The translations under genes and the position numbers were made by a program. This document shows positions 47,427-56,001 of a DNA stretch of 64,000 nt, one piece after another. The stretch comes from Streptomyces guryensis. GTDB taxonomy: Bacteria; Actinomycetota; Actinomycetes; Streptomycetales; Streptomycetaceae. Every line of letters starts with the position of its first letter. The stretch's first letter is position 1. Location of the stretch: positions 62,001-126,000 of the forward strand of contig NZ_JAJSBI010000004.1 of the NCBI RefSeq assembly GCF_021261325.1, written 5' to 3'. Under the pieces are notes generated by a model, which was not told where the DNA came from, did no database searches, and saw only the letters and a program-made list of their open reading frames with translations.

Positions 47427-48790
47427 CTAGGCCGGTTTCCCGGTCTTGTAATCCTGGATCCGGCGGCCGTGGCCGCGGTCGAGCAGTGCGGGCATCCGCT
47501 CCCCCAACTCCCGTACCACCGCCGGGACATCGAGGGTGAGAAGCTCCCGGTCCCGCATCAGCACCCGTCCGTCGACGATCGTCGTCGTTACGTCGCAGGA
47601 GCGGGCGCTGTGCACGAGGGTGGCGGCGAGGTCGTGGACGGGCTGGGTGTGCGGGCCGGTGAGGTCGACGAGGACGAGGTCCGCGCGGCGGCCGGGGGCG
47701 AGGGCACCGAGGGTGCCGCCGAGGCCGACGGCCCGGGCGCTCTGGAGGGTTGCGTGGTGCAGGGCTTGACGGGACGTCAGCCAGCGCGGGTCGCCGGTGG
47801 TCTGCTTCTGGATCAGGGCGGTGAGCGCCATCGACTCCCACACGTCGAGGGAGTTGTTGGAGGCCGCACCGTCCGTGGCGAGTCCGACGGGGACGCCGAT
47901 GTCGTTGAGGGCGCGGATCGGAGTGGTGGTGGGCCAGGCGAACCTGAGGTAGCCGCGGGGCGCGGTGGCGACGGCCACCCGGCCGGTGGCGCCTTCGAGA
48001 ACGGCCAGGTCGCGCTCGACGATGCCGGTGCCGTGGGCGATCAGCACATCGGTGTCGAGGAGGCCGGTGCGCCGAAGGACCTCGATCGGGGTGACGCCGT
48101 GGCGGTCGAGGCTGACGTCGGTCTGGTCGCGGTTCTCGGCGGCGTGCAGGTGGACGGGCAGGCCGTGGGTGCGGGCGAGTTCGGCGGTGGCGGTGAGGTC
48201 GGCGTCGTCGACGGTGTACGGCGCGTGCGGGGCGAGGGCGGTGGTGATGCGGCCCCCGGCGCCACCCCGGTGCCGTAGCGCGAACTCCAGTGACCTCTCC
48301 CGGCCTCGGGGTCCCTGGGAGGAGAAGTACGCCTCCCCCAGGTGGGCCCGGATCCCGCACTCCTCGACCACGGCGGCGACCGCGTCCATGGCGAAGTAGT
48401 GGTCGGCGAAGCAGGTGACGCCGCCGCGGATCATCTCGGCGCAGGCGAGCCGCGCCCCCAACTCCACATCTCTTCCGGTGAGGTTGGACTCGACGGGCCA
48501 GACGACGTCGTTGAACCACTCCTCGATGGGCAGGTCCTCGGCGACGCCGCGCAGCGCGACCATCGGCGCGTGCGTGTGGCAGTTGATCAGGCCGGGCATC
48601 GCGACCTGGCCGCGTCCGTCGATGCGCTCGGCCGCGGCGAGGTGCCGTACCGCGGAGGCGCCGTCACCGACTCGACGCCCCCGTCCCGTACGACGACGGC
48701 GGCGTCCTCCTCGAACCCGATCCCTTCCTGCTCGTCGTGTACGAGGACGGTGCACCCGGTGATGACGAGGTCGGCGGGAGAGTCGGTCAT
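47427..48790 (-). pseudogene. Amidohydrolase (SAH/MTA deaminase-like), apparent frameshift
   Basis: Deaminase of the S-adenosylhomocysteine/5-methylthioadenosine deaminase-like amidohydrolase family, about 450 residues when joined. The N terminus MTDSPADLVITGCTVLVHDEQEG reads from the ATG at 48790, but the catalytic part (PGLINCHTHAPM with the HxH metal site, HLHAAEN, and LATDGAASNN with the metal aspartate) lies in another frame. The frames cross near 48657, where GTGACGGCG is followed by CCTCC; one missing base would restore ESVTA-SAVRHLAAAE. Either a true loss-of-function mutation or an assembly error. All catalytic residues are intact, which favours an error or a very recent mutation. Confidence 0.85.
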
Positions 48791-48927
48791 CCCGCCGACG
48801 TACGGCGTGGTCGTCGGGTGGCGTGAGCCGAACCGCGCATGCTGTCCCGCCCGGTCGCGGAAACGGCCGGTCTCGGGGACCCTGTCCTCACCACAGCTCG
48901 CCGCACGGCTTCTGGAAGGGGCCCGGC

Positions 48928-49881
48928 ATGCTCCTCGGCACCTGGAACCTGGAGAACCTGTACCGGCCCGGCAGCCCCTTCGGGCCCAAGGACAAGGCCG
49001 CCTACGAGACGAAACTCGCCTCCCTCGCCGCCGTGATCACGGAGCTCGACCCGGCACTGCTCGGCGTGCAGGAGGTCGGCGAGCCCGAGGCGCTGGACGA
49101 CCTGGTCGGCATGCTGGACGGCGACTGGCATGTCGCGCTGTCGGGGCAGCCGGACGGCCGGGGCATCCGGGTCGGTTTCCTCAGCCGTACGGAGGTGGAG
49201 GTGGTGGCCGACACGAACGCGTTCCCGGCGAAGCTGCGGCCCGTGCAGGAGGACGACTCCGGTGCGCAGGTGTCGGCGGCGGGGCGCGGCTTCCTGGCGG
49301 TCGAGGTCGCGACGGACACCGGCCCGCTGCGGGTGGCCGTGGCCCACCTCAAGTCGAAGCTGCTGACCTATCCGGGAAACCGTTTCTTCCCCCATGACGA
49401 GGGCGAACGGGCCCGCTACGGCGCCTACGCCCTCTACCGGCGGGCCGCCGAGGCGACGGCCCTGCGCGCGCTGGCCGACACCCTGCTGGCCGGAGACGGA
49501 CGCGAACGGGACATCGCCGTACTGGGCGACATGAACGACGAGGTCCAGGCCGCGACCACGCAGGTCCTGCTCGGCCCGCCCGGCTCCGAGATCGGCACAC
49601 CTGGCTATGACCAGCCCGACCAGGGCGACGCGGAACGGCTGTGGGACGTGGCCCCGCTGATCCCCGCCGAGCAGCGCTACTCCCGTGTCAACTCCGGGCG
49701 CCGCGAGCTGATCGACCACATCCTGGTCAGCCACCGCCTGGTCCGGCGGGTGACGGCGGCGGGGACGGGCCTGCCGGGTGACGGGACGCTGCGGCTGCCG
49801 TCGGTGGGGCCGGATCCGGCGGACCGGCGGGGGAAGCCGGGGTCGGACCATGCGCCGGTGTGGGTGCGGGTCGGGCAGTGA
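48928..49881 (+). CDS. Endonuclease/exonuclease/phosphatase-family protein
   Basis: A 317-residue EEP-fold hydrolase. The family blocks are in order: LGTWNLENLYR (metal asparagine), LLGVQEVGEPEAL (metal glutamate), VAVAHLKSKLL, VLGDMNDEV (DxN active site), RELIDHILVS, and GSDHAPVWV with the final catalytic SDH. The ATG at 48928 is preceded by GGAAGGGG. No signal peptide is seen at this start, so it appears cytoplasmic. Substrate could be nucleic acid or a phosphoester. Confidence 0.9.
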   Translation: MLLGTWNLENLYRPGSPFGPKDKAAYETKLASLAAVITELDPALLGVQEVGEPEALDDLVGMLDGDWHVALSGQPDGRGIRVGFLSRTEVEVVADTNAFPAKLRPVQEDDSGAQVSAAGRGFLAVEVATDTGPLRVAVAHLKSKLLTYPGNRFFPHDEGERARYGAYALYRRAAEATALRALADTLLAGDGRERDIAVLGDMNDEVQAATTQVLLGPPGSEIGTPGYDQPDQGDAERLWDVAPLIPAEQRYSRVNSGRRELIDHILVSHRLVRRVTAAGTGLPGDGTLRLPSVGPDPADRRGKPGSDHAPVWVRVGQ

Positions 49882-49889
49882 TCCGCTCG

Positions 49890-49918
49890 GCGGGGCGGGC
49901 CGGAGTGGCACGCCCCGC
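49890..49918. terminator. Terminator between convergent genes
   Basis: 8-bp stem GCGGGGCG / CGCCCCGC extended by GCC/GGC past single unpaired bases, in the 48-bp gap between the EEP gene and the propeller gene. Confidence 0.7.
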
Positions 49919-49929
49919 GACTGGGCTTG

Positions 49930-50913
49930 CTAGCGGTCCAGATGGGCGACGAGCAGGTTCGGGTCCTGCTGGGTGAAGTACGCGGCGCTGTTGACGTAGA
50001 GCGTGCAGCCGCGCACGGCCACGGAGGTCGGGTTGGACAGCCCGTCCGCCTGCGTGAGGACGACGGAGTGGGTGCCGTCCGGGCGTACCTCGACGAGCTC
50101 GCTGACGCCGATCAGGGCGGCGAGAACGGTGTCGTCGTGCGGTCCGGGGAAGGTGAAGTCGTCGACGTTGGTGAGCCCGGTCGCCCGGGTCTCGACCGCA
50201 CCCGCGGAGCCGTTCGGCCGTACGGGAATGCGCAGCAGCGTGCCCCGGTCGCTGTTGGACACCCATACGGCTCCGCCGTGGACCTTGACACCGTTCGCAC
50301 CGAAACCGGCGCCCGTGACCGGGACCGGGTCGAGGGCGGTGTCCTTGGCCCACACGGTCGGCGTGCCGCCGGCGCGCGGGACCCGCCACACGATGCCCTG
50401 CGCCGAGTCGGCCGCGTAGAGCACGCCGTGGCGCTCGTCGAGGGCGAGTCCGTTGGGCAGTGCGGTCGTCGGCAGTTGCGCGATCTGCCGGGGCGCGCTG
50501 CCGTCGGGGGCGATGCGCCAGATGCCGGTCTTGTCGGTGCCGGTGGCGTAGTCGACGTAGAGCGTGCCGTCGTGGGCGCGGGCGATGCCGAAGACGGTCG
50601 CGGCCTTCAGTACGGGGGTGTTCGGGTTCGGCTCCTCGGGCAGGGTCGCGCGGATCGACGCGTTCCCGTCCCGGGTGACGTGGGCGACCTGCCGGGCGGA
50701 GGCGAAGGTCAGATCGGCGGAGCCGTCGGGCTCGACGGCGATGTTCTCCGGCGTCTGCCCCGCGGCGAGGTCGAAGTGGGCGACGACGCGGGGCTGGGAC
50801 ACGGTCAGTTCGTCCGCGGACGCGGGAGCGGTCGCGAGCACCGCCAGCGCGACGGCGGCCGTGGTGGTACCGACCAGGTGCGGGAGTCTGGGCATGAACC
50901 TCTGCTTGGACAT
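49930..50913 (-). CDS. Secreted beta-propeller (SMP-30/gluconolactonase-like) protein
   Basis: A 327-residue exported protein. The signal peptide (about residues 1-33, ending ASA) is followed by repeated beta-propeller blades with SMP-30/NHL character: GIARAHDGTLYVDYATG, LPNGLALDERHGVLYAADSAQG, and GANGVKVHGGAVWVSNSDRGTLLRI. The ATG at 50913 follows AGGAGAGG. The C-terminal CTLYVNSAAYFTQQDPNLLVAHLDR is the common end of this Streptomyces group. Enzymatic activity is uncertain. Confidence 0.87.
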   Translation of the reverse strand: MSKQRFMPRLPHLVGTTTAAVALAVLATAPASADELTVSQPRVVAHFDLAAGQTPENIAVEPDGSADLTFASARQVAHVTRDGNASIRATLPEEPNPNTPVLKAATVFGIARAHDGTLYVDYATGTDKTGIWRIAPDGSAPRQIAQLPTTALPNGLALDERHGVLYAADSAQGIVWRVPRAGGTPTVWAKDTALDPVPVTGAGFGANGVKVHGGAVWVSNSDRGTLLRIPVRPNGSAGAVETRATGLTNVDDFTFPGPHDDTVLAALIGVSELVEVRPDGTHSVVLTQADGLSNPTSVAVRGCTLYVNSAAYFTQQDPNLLVAHLDR

Positions 50914-51013
50914 GAACCTCTCCTGGGAATGGGGCGCGAAGGCACCAGTGTGCGACGCGGGACGGGAACTGTCGTACGAATTTCCTTGCGTCGCCCGGGA
51001 GTTCACCCCGCGG

Positions 51014-52912
51014 TCAGACGGCGAGGGGCAGCTCGGGCAGCCGTAGCCCCGTCCGCTCGCGTCCCTTCTCGAACTGCCCGACCAGCTCGGCCAGTTGCCT
51101 CCGCTGGTGGGCGGACAGACGTCCCGAGTCGTCGAGCTGAACGGCGCAGGCGGTGGTCGTGTCGACGAGCCGTTCGAGGATGGCGACGACGTCGTCCGCA
51201 CCCTCCGAGTGCCGGGCGAGCGCGGGGAGTTCGGCGGCGGCGAGGGCGATGGCGGTGTGGGCTTCGGCGAGCGTGCGGTAGGCCTCGCGGCGGAGGGTCC
51301 AGCGGGTGGCGCGGGAGTCTGGGCCGGCCATCGGGTCGCGGGCCTCATCAAGGACATGGGCGAGGTAGGCGTGCGCGGCGCCGCCTGCCGCGACGAGCCG
51401 GGCCCGCACCGTCCCGCCCCGCTGCCCAGGCATCGGCAGATGCCCGACGAGGAGGACGATCGCGCAGGCCAGCAGGGTCTCACCGATCCGGCTGACGGAG
51501 GCCTGCGGCTCTCCGCCGACCATCACCAGGGCGAGCACGAGCACGGTGACGACGGCGGTCTGCGCGGCGAAGTGCCGGGTGGCGACGGGGATGAGGGCCC
51601 CGCTGACGGCCACGAGTGCGATGAGTCCCTCGGGCCGGGGCAACAGGGCGGCGAACCCGGCGAAGACGACGGCCCCCAGGACGGTGCCCGCCGCACGGTT
51701 CAGCACCCTGGACGCGAGCGGCCCGAGGTCGGGCTTGACGAGGAAGACGGCGGTGGCCGGCAGCCAGTACCAGTGCGCGTGCTGCCCGTACCAACGGGTG
51801 TGGTGCAAGGCCTGGGCCACGGCGGCACTGGCCCCGAAGCACAGTGCGACGCGCAGACCGTACTCCCGCCCGCCGGCCCCGAAGGCCGTACGGAAGAGGG
51901 CCATCGCCGTGCGCCTGCGGGTGTGCAGGTCGGCCCCTTCCCCCTGGTCGAAGGCGTCGGCGGCATGCAGCAGTGCGTCGTCGAGGGCGCGCAGGGCGGG
52001 CGCAGAACGGTGGGGTGCGGGCAGCGGCCCGGTGTGCGTGTTCTCCCGTACGGCGGCCGCGAGCCGTCGGGGGCCTTCGGATGCCCGCCCGGCCACGGCG
52101 TCCCCGGCCCAGGCGAGCGCGGTCGCGGCCTCGGCGAGGGGGAGGGCGGCGGCGTACTGCGCGTGCAGCCGCCGCTCGGCGGAGGAGGAGGCGTAACGCC
52201 GCAGCCGGGGGCCTGCGAGGGCGTCCTGCGCGTTGTCGAGGGCGGCGGTGAGCGCCACGCGCCGGGCATTGGCGTGCTCGGTCCCGACGGCATCGAGGAG
52301 CTCGGCGACGGCGTCGTACACCGCGGCCACGGCGTCCCGCTCCCCGTCCAACCGGAAGTCACCGGCGGTGGCACCTGGCGTGGGGAGCAGCAGCCGCAGG
52401 GCGAGCAGCCACCCGGCGCCGGCGAGAAAGGCGAGGGCCCGCAGCCATCCCGCCTCCGGGACGGGCATCCCGGCCCCGACGGCGGAGGCGACGAGCAACT
52501 GAGTACCGGCCCCGGAGGCGACGGGGCCGACGGCGCTCATGCCTCCGGCCAGCAGGCCGATACCGGTGAGGAGGAGGGTGAGCACGACCGCTCCGACATG
52601 CGCCCCGGCATACGTCCCGACGAGCAGCCCCCCTGCCCCGGCGAGCGCGGGCACCCCGAGCCGCCTGACGGACGTACGGCGGCTGCCCGGTCGGTCGTTG
52701 ATCCCGGCGAGCATGGCGGCGATGGCGGCGACGACACCGAGGGAGGTCCGGTCGAGGAGGACGGAGGCGAGGAGGAGGGGCCCGGCGGCGAGGGCGCCCC
52801 GTACGACGGCGCTCCAGGGGATGGGGCCGCGCTGGGCACGAAGGGTGTGGGCGAGCCAGGGCGGGAGAGTGAGGGGGCGACGATCACCGGTGCGGGCGGT
52901 GGGGCGGGACAC
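51014..52912 (-). CDS. FUSC-family membrane protein
   Basis: A 632-residue protein with two blocks of membrane spans (about 35-185 and 370-500) separated and followed by cytoplasmic helical regions, the layout of the fusaric-acid-resistance/aromatic-efflux (FUSC) group. Visible segments include ALCFGASAAVAQALHH, WLPATAVFLVKPDLGPLASRVLNRAAGTVLGAVVFAG with the FUSC signature PD.G....R...R..GT, and GETLLACAIVLLVGH. The GTG at 52912 is chosen with AGGAG nine bases upstream. A role in efflux or envelope is inferred from the family. Confidence 0.88.
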   Translation of the reverse strand: MSRPTARTGDRRPLTLPPWLAHTLRAQRGPIPWSAVVRGALAAGPLLLASVLLDRTSLGVVAAIAAMLAGINDRPGSRRTSVRRLGVPALAGAGGLLVGTYAGAHVGAVVLTLLLTGIGLLAGGMSAVGPVASGAGTQLLVASAVGAGMPVPEAGWLRALAFLAGAGWLLALRLLLPTPGATAGDFRLDGERDAVAAVYDAVAELLDAVGTEHANARRVALTAALDNAQDALAGPRLRRYASSSAERRLHAQYAAALPLAEAATALAWAGDAVAGRASEGPRRLAAAVRENTHTGPLPAPHRSAPALRALDDALLHAADAFDQGEGADLHTRRRTAMALFRTAFGAGGREYGLRVALCFGASAAVAQALHHTRWYGQHAHWYWLPATAVFLVKPDLGPLASRVLNRAAGTVLGAVVFAGFAALLPRPEGLIALVAVSGALIPVATRHFAAQTAVVTVLVLALVMVGGEPQASVSRIGETLLACAIVLLVGHLPMPGQRGGTVRARLVAAGGAAHAYLAHVLDEARDPMAGPDSRATRWTLRREAYRTLAEAHTAIALAAAELPALARHSEGADDVVAILERLVDTTTACAVQLDDSGRLSAHQRRQLAELVGQFEKGRERTGLRLPELPLAV

Positions 52913-53152
52913 GGGGCTGGGCTCCTGTCGTCTCGGCGAGGGCGGGGGTGGGCCTTCGGGCGACGGCGGCCGAATCACGGGGTGTGGTCCCCACCGTAGA
53001 TCGCGACGTTGGAGCGAACGCGACGATTGTGTTTCCGGGATGTGACGGTCGGCCGGGGAGGCGTGTTCTTTATGAACGCAATTCCCGGACAACGTAAGCG
53101 GACCCGGGGGCGTAGCCTGCCCCCGGGCCCTGTGATGCCGCCCATATTCACA

Positions 53153-53287
53153 CGCCGGCACGCTTGAGGGTTCCGGTCAGTCTTATGTCGTCGCGTCCTG
53201 CCTTTGGACCACCGCACATCGAGCTGTGCGGACTGGACTTGAACCAGCATTTCGACGCGCTGAGGCCAGAACCCGGTCGATCCGGCG
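53153..53287 (-). ncRNA. Circularly permuted tRNA-like RNA A (YrlA/Y-RNA type)
   Basis: Read 5' to 3' on the minus strand: a leader stem, CGTCG (anticodon-stem 3' strand, 53253-53257), AAAT, a T arm GCTGG-TTCAAGT-CCAGT (53232-53248), acceptor strand CCGCACA (53225-53231), a 6-nt loop, acceptor strand TGTGCGG (53212-53218), a D arm GTCC-AAAGGCA-GGAC (53195-53209), G, then CGACG (53189-53193). Acceptor and anticodon stems pair perfectly, 7 and 5 bp, and G18G19 and the T loop are canonical, but the halves are in reversed order and the acceptor end is closed. Flanks pair as GGGTTCTGG/CCGGAACCC and CGCCGG/CCGGCG. This is the architecture of YrlA tRNA-mimic Y RNAs; the ends are estimated. Confidence 0.75.
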
Positions 53288-53300
53288 ATCGACGGCGAAT

Positions 53301-53454
53301 GCTGAGTCTGGAGCGAGAGTCTGAGTTTGATCGCGGTCTGCCTCTGCCGATTGGGCTACCGCGGCACGGGGATTCCCGGAATTGCTCCTGATGCCGCGGG
53401 GAGGACTCGAACCTCCACTGGAACCGCTCAGTCACGACAAGCTTCAGCTTCAGC
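53301..53454 (-). ncRNA. Circularly permuted tRNA-like RNA B (YrlA/Y-RNA type)
   Basis: Second copy of the same architecture, upstream of RNA A on the minus strand. In order: GCGGT (53423-53427), a T arm GGAGG-TTCGAGT-CCTCC (53400-53416), acceptor strand CCGCGGC (53393-53399), a 27-nt closing segment, acceptor strand GCCGCGG (53359-53365), a D arm with 3-bp stem and loop AATCGGCAGA (53340-53358), then ACCGC (53333-53337). Acceptor (7 bp) and anticodon-type (5 bp) stems are perfect. The outer stem is weaker than in RNA A (CTCAG/CTGAG, GCTGA/TCAGC). Its sequence differs at most positions from RNA A, so conservation is structural. Ends are estimates. Confidence 0.72.
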
Positions 53455-53455
53455 T

Positions 53456-53492
53456 TGCGCTCTTCGCGCACCCCGGCCGCAAAGGACCGGGG
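53456..53492 (-). terminator. Two small hairpins between the conserved gene and RNA B
   Basis: CCCCGGCC paired with GG-A-CCGGGG (53471-53492) is followed directly by TGCGC-TCTTC-GCGCA (53456-53470). They lie between the stop codon at 53504 and RNA B. They could end or slow transcription, or mark where RNA B is cut from a longer transcript. Confidence 0.45.
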
Positions 53493-53503
53493 AGTCTCAA
53501 AGG

Positions 53504-54235
53504 CTACCCGAACACGTAGCCGAACACGGCGTCACCGACCCGCTGGTCGACTACATCCGTGCCGTTCGCCTCCTCACGCGCGAACTTCACGGCCTGCTGC
53601 AACTTCTCGACACGGTCGAGGAGTTCGTTGACGCGGCGGGCGGGAAGAGCACCGGAGAACTTCACGGTGGTCCAGTACCCGACGGGAATGTCCTCGTAGT
53701 AGACCTCGACCTGAGCGGGATGCTTCTCGGTCGCCTCGGCCTTGACGTGGTTGCGCGGCACCTTCTTGGTCCGCAGAGTCCGCACCGGCTCCGTCTTCCA
53801 GGCATCCGTGGAAGGGTCCTGCACCCACGACTCGGAGGCGTCGAGAACGGGCAGCTTCCGCACGAAGGTGTTGAGATCGACGAGCTGCTTCTCGAGGAAA
53901 AGGAGATAGGAGACGGGAACGTCCGCCACAAGCACCCGACCGTCCACCTTCACATCGGCACGGGCGGCGCAGTTGGCCCAGTCCTTGGTGGCGGTCACGT
54001 CGAACAGCCGGGTCAGGGTCGTCGCGGTTTCCCGCAACACGTCCTCGGCCTGCACCTGCACGCGCGTCGACTCGGGCGGCAACTGCTCGCCCTCCTCGTC
54101 CTTCGGCTGATAGGTACGCGAGATACCGGCCAGCAAAGCGGGCTTCTGCAGCCCGTGGTGAGCGGCCGTCAGGTCCTGGTGCGCCTTGGACTTGATGCCC
54201 TTCTCCACTGCGATGATCTGATTGAGTTTCGCCAC
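53504..54235 (-). CDS. Conserved 243-aa protein of unknown function next to tRNA-like RNAs
   Basis: The product starts MAKLNQIIAVEKGIKSKAHQD (GTG at 54235) and is of a type conserved in actinobacteria and, as I recall, in some phages (I believe labelled DUF7873, not verified). Striking blocks are HHGLQKPALLAGISRTYQPKDEEGE, DWANCAARADVKVDG, LLFLEKQLVDLNTFVRKLPVLD, LRTKKVPRNHVKAEATEKHPAQ and the invariant-looking end VGDAVFGYVFG. It is soluble, mixed helix and strand, with a Lys/Arg/His-rich stretch that could contact RNA. TAATGT seven bases before the start suggests a leaderless mRNA. The two tRNA-like RNAs follow within 50 bp on the same strand. Confidence 0.8.
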   Translation of the reverse strand: MAKLNQIIAVEKGIKSKAHQDLTAAHHGLQKPALLAGISRTYQPKDEEGEQLPPESTRVQVQAEDVLRETATTLTRLFDVTATKDWANCAARADVKVDGRVLVADVPVSYLLFLEKQLVDLNTFVRKLPVLDASESWVQDPSTDAWKTEPVRTLRTKKVPRNHVKAEATEKHPAQVEVYYEDIPVGYWTTVKFSGALPARRVNELLDRVEKLQQAVKFAREEANGTDVVDQRVGDAVFGYVFG

Positions 54236-54276
54236 GTCTTGGACATTAGCAGCGACAACTGCGGGGAATCGAAGGA

Positions 54277-55071
54277 TTATTCAGAGGCTGAAGGGCCTGA
54301 AGCGTCGGCCGCGGCTGCGAACAGCGTCTCCGCCTCGACGACGCTCCGGAGCAGGGCCTCGGGATCCGGCCGCAGCCTCCCGAGGATGGCGTCGGTCTCT
54401 CGAAGGCCGGCCCTGTCCAACAGCCTCTTCTCGTTCGTCACCCACTCCCCCCGCGCCGCCAGCACCGCGTGCCCGGTCTGCACGGCGGCCGTGGCGACGG
54501 TTCCGGCGACCTCGGTAAGGCGGCCGTGCGGGACGTGGTTGGCCTTCGCATAGGCCAGCGTGGAACGGGCGGTGCCCCGCCAGCGCTCGGCGGCGGAGAC
54601 ACGCAGCTTCTCCGGGTAGACGTCCGGCCGGGGCATCTGCCCCCGAAGGACCCGGTTGACCGCCAGTTCGGCGACGACCAGGTAGCTCGGGATCCCGGCG
54701 AGATGGAACATCAACGGCTCCACCCGGAACCGCCCCTCCTCCGCCTGGGCCAACTCGTGCTCGACGACGTCGAGATCGCGGTAGTGGACGTCGACGCGCC
54801 GCCCCTCGATCGTCAGCCAGGCACCGCCGTTGAAGACGCCACCGCCCCATCCCCCGACCTCGGAGACCTCACCGTCCCAGCCGAGAGCACGCAGGTCGGC
54901 GGGGTCGAAAAGCCCGCGGTAGTAGACGGCCAGGTCCCAGTCGCTGTCCGGCCGGTGTGTGCCCTGCGCGCGGGAACCGCCGAGGGCGACGGCCTGGACG
55001 GTGGGGAGGGTGGCGAGGCGGTCGGCGACGGTGTCGAGGAACCCCTGGTCGTCTCTGGTCATCTCAGCCAT
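54277..55071 (-). CDS. Nucleotidyltransferase-fold protein
   Basis: A 264-residue protein of the polymerase-beta-like nucleotidyltransferase superfamily. The signature [25 protein letters not shown] (about residues 27-51) contains the GGS helix and both metal-binding aspartates, and [12 protein letters not shown] supplies a third acidic residue. The C-terminal half is helical. Similar proteins include aminoglycoside-type and minimal nucleotidyltransferases, but the substrate is unknown. I used the ATG at 55071; an ATG three codons later is possible. It is upstream of the conserved gene and tRNA-like RNAs on the same strand, 41 bp away. Confidence 0.85.
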   Translation of the reverse strand: MAEMTRDDQGFLDTVADRLATLPTVQAVALGGSRAQGTHRPDSDWDLAVYYRGLFDPADLRALGWDGEVSEVGGWGGGVFNGGAWLTIEGRRVDVHYRDLDVVEHELAQAEEGRFRVEPLMFHLAGIPSYLVVAELAVNRVLRGQMPRPDVYPEKLRVSAAERWRGTARSTLAYAKANHVPHGRLTEVAGTVATAAVQTGHAVLAARGEWVTNEKRLLDRAGLRETDAILGRLRPDPEALLRSVVEAETLFAAAADASGPSASE

Positions 55072-55155
55072 GCCGGCCAGCCTGCCTCTCAGGAGACTGT
55101 CGGTGCCATGCATTATCAATGCGAGTACGACGACCGCCAGTCGAGGGGAAACAGC

Positions 55156-55794
55156 GTGCAGACCGAAGACGGACGAGTACTGGCACAGTTGGAGCAGGCT
55201 CTCCAGCCCTCCGGTCCCATCCCGCCGGGTGACAGCTGGGCCGCGGCCCCGGATCTGCTGCTGCACCTCGTGGAGCAGATCCGGTCACGGCGGCCCGCGC
55301 TCATCGTCGAACTGGGCAGCGGCACCTCCACGTTGTGGCTTGCGACGGCTCTGCGCACCTTCGGCATACCGGGCCGTGTGGTGAGCCTGGAACACGATCC
55401 CGGCTATCGCGAACAGACCGCGCAGGGGCTCGGCCGGCTGGGGCTCGGTGACTTCGCCGAGGTGCGGCTCGCTCCGCTGGAGCAGTTCACCATCCAGGGC
55501 GAGACCTGGCCCTGGTACGCCGCATCGGCCTGGCGCGACCTGAGGGATTGCGGCCTGCTGTTCGTGGACGGCCCACCCGGATGGTCCGCGCCGCTCGCCC
55601 GCTACCCGGCCGTCCCCCTCCTCGCCGACGCCCTCGTCCCCGGGGCCGTGGTCTTCCTGGACGACCACGATCGCGCCGACGAGCAGGCCATAGTCACCCG
55701 CTGGCTCCAGCAGTACCCCACCTGGTCCCTCGAAAGCCTCGCGCACCGGAAGGGAACGGCGGTGCTGCACGTTCCGGACACGGAAGCGGGTTGA
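55156..55794 (+). CDS. SAM-dependent methyltransferase-like protein
   Basis: A 212-residue protein with a class I methyltransferase fold. SAM-binding motif I is [18 protein letters not shown] and the acidic end of strand 2 is [37 protein letters not shown] and [14 protein letters not shown] follow, as in the methyltransferase_24/class I group. The GTG at 55156 has GAGGGG upstream. Divergent from the nucleotidyltransferase gene. Substrate unknown. Confidence 0.85.
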   Translation: MQTEDGRVLAQLEQALQPSGPIPPGDSWAAAPDLLLHLVEQIRSRRPALIVELGSGTSTLWLATALRTFGIPGRVVSLEHDPGYREQTAQGLGRLGLGDFAEVRLAPLEQFTIQGETWPWYAASAWRDLRDCGLLFVDGPPGWSAPLARYPAVPLLADALVPGAVVFLDDHDRADEQAIVTRWLQQYPTWSLESLAHRKGTAVLHVPDTEAG

Positions 55795-55892
55795 GTCACG
55801 CGACGAGCTCAGGAAAAAGGATTGGAACGAGGCGTCGCCCCGCTGCTACTTTCCTGTCGGACCGTGAAGTCGTCGTATGGAGGTGAGCCCCC

Positions 55893-55946
55893 GTGAACAC
55901 AGTTACCCGTGGGTGCTCCCTCAACCCGTCACGGTCCGGCGGCTGA
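55893..55946 (+). CDS. Candidate 17-codon leader peptide
   Basis: A GTG start with a very strong GGAGGTGA seven bases ahead opens a frame of 17 codons ending in TGA at 55944-55946, 55 bp before the acetyltransferase start. The product would be VNTVTRGCSLNPSRSGG. A Shine-Dalgarno this good on so short a frame suggests translation, perhaps a regulatory upstream peptide for the acetyltransferase/IF-1 operon. No attenuator-type codon run is visible. Confidence 0.35.
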   Translation: MNTVTRGCSLNPSRSGG

Positions 55947-56001
55947 CGTTCGGTGTCGCCAGGAGCGCCTGAGATCGAGGCACTCCTGGAGGGAGACTCC
56001 G

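Noticed and set aside
53153..53454. Circularly permuted genes for working elongator tRNAs
   Set aside because: No way of joining the halves gives a 7-nt loop with U33, a plausible anticodon and a purine at 37, and bacteria lack the splicing endonuclease used by algae and archaea. A Y-RNA-type tRNA mimic explains the closed acceptor end and outer stem better.
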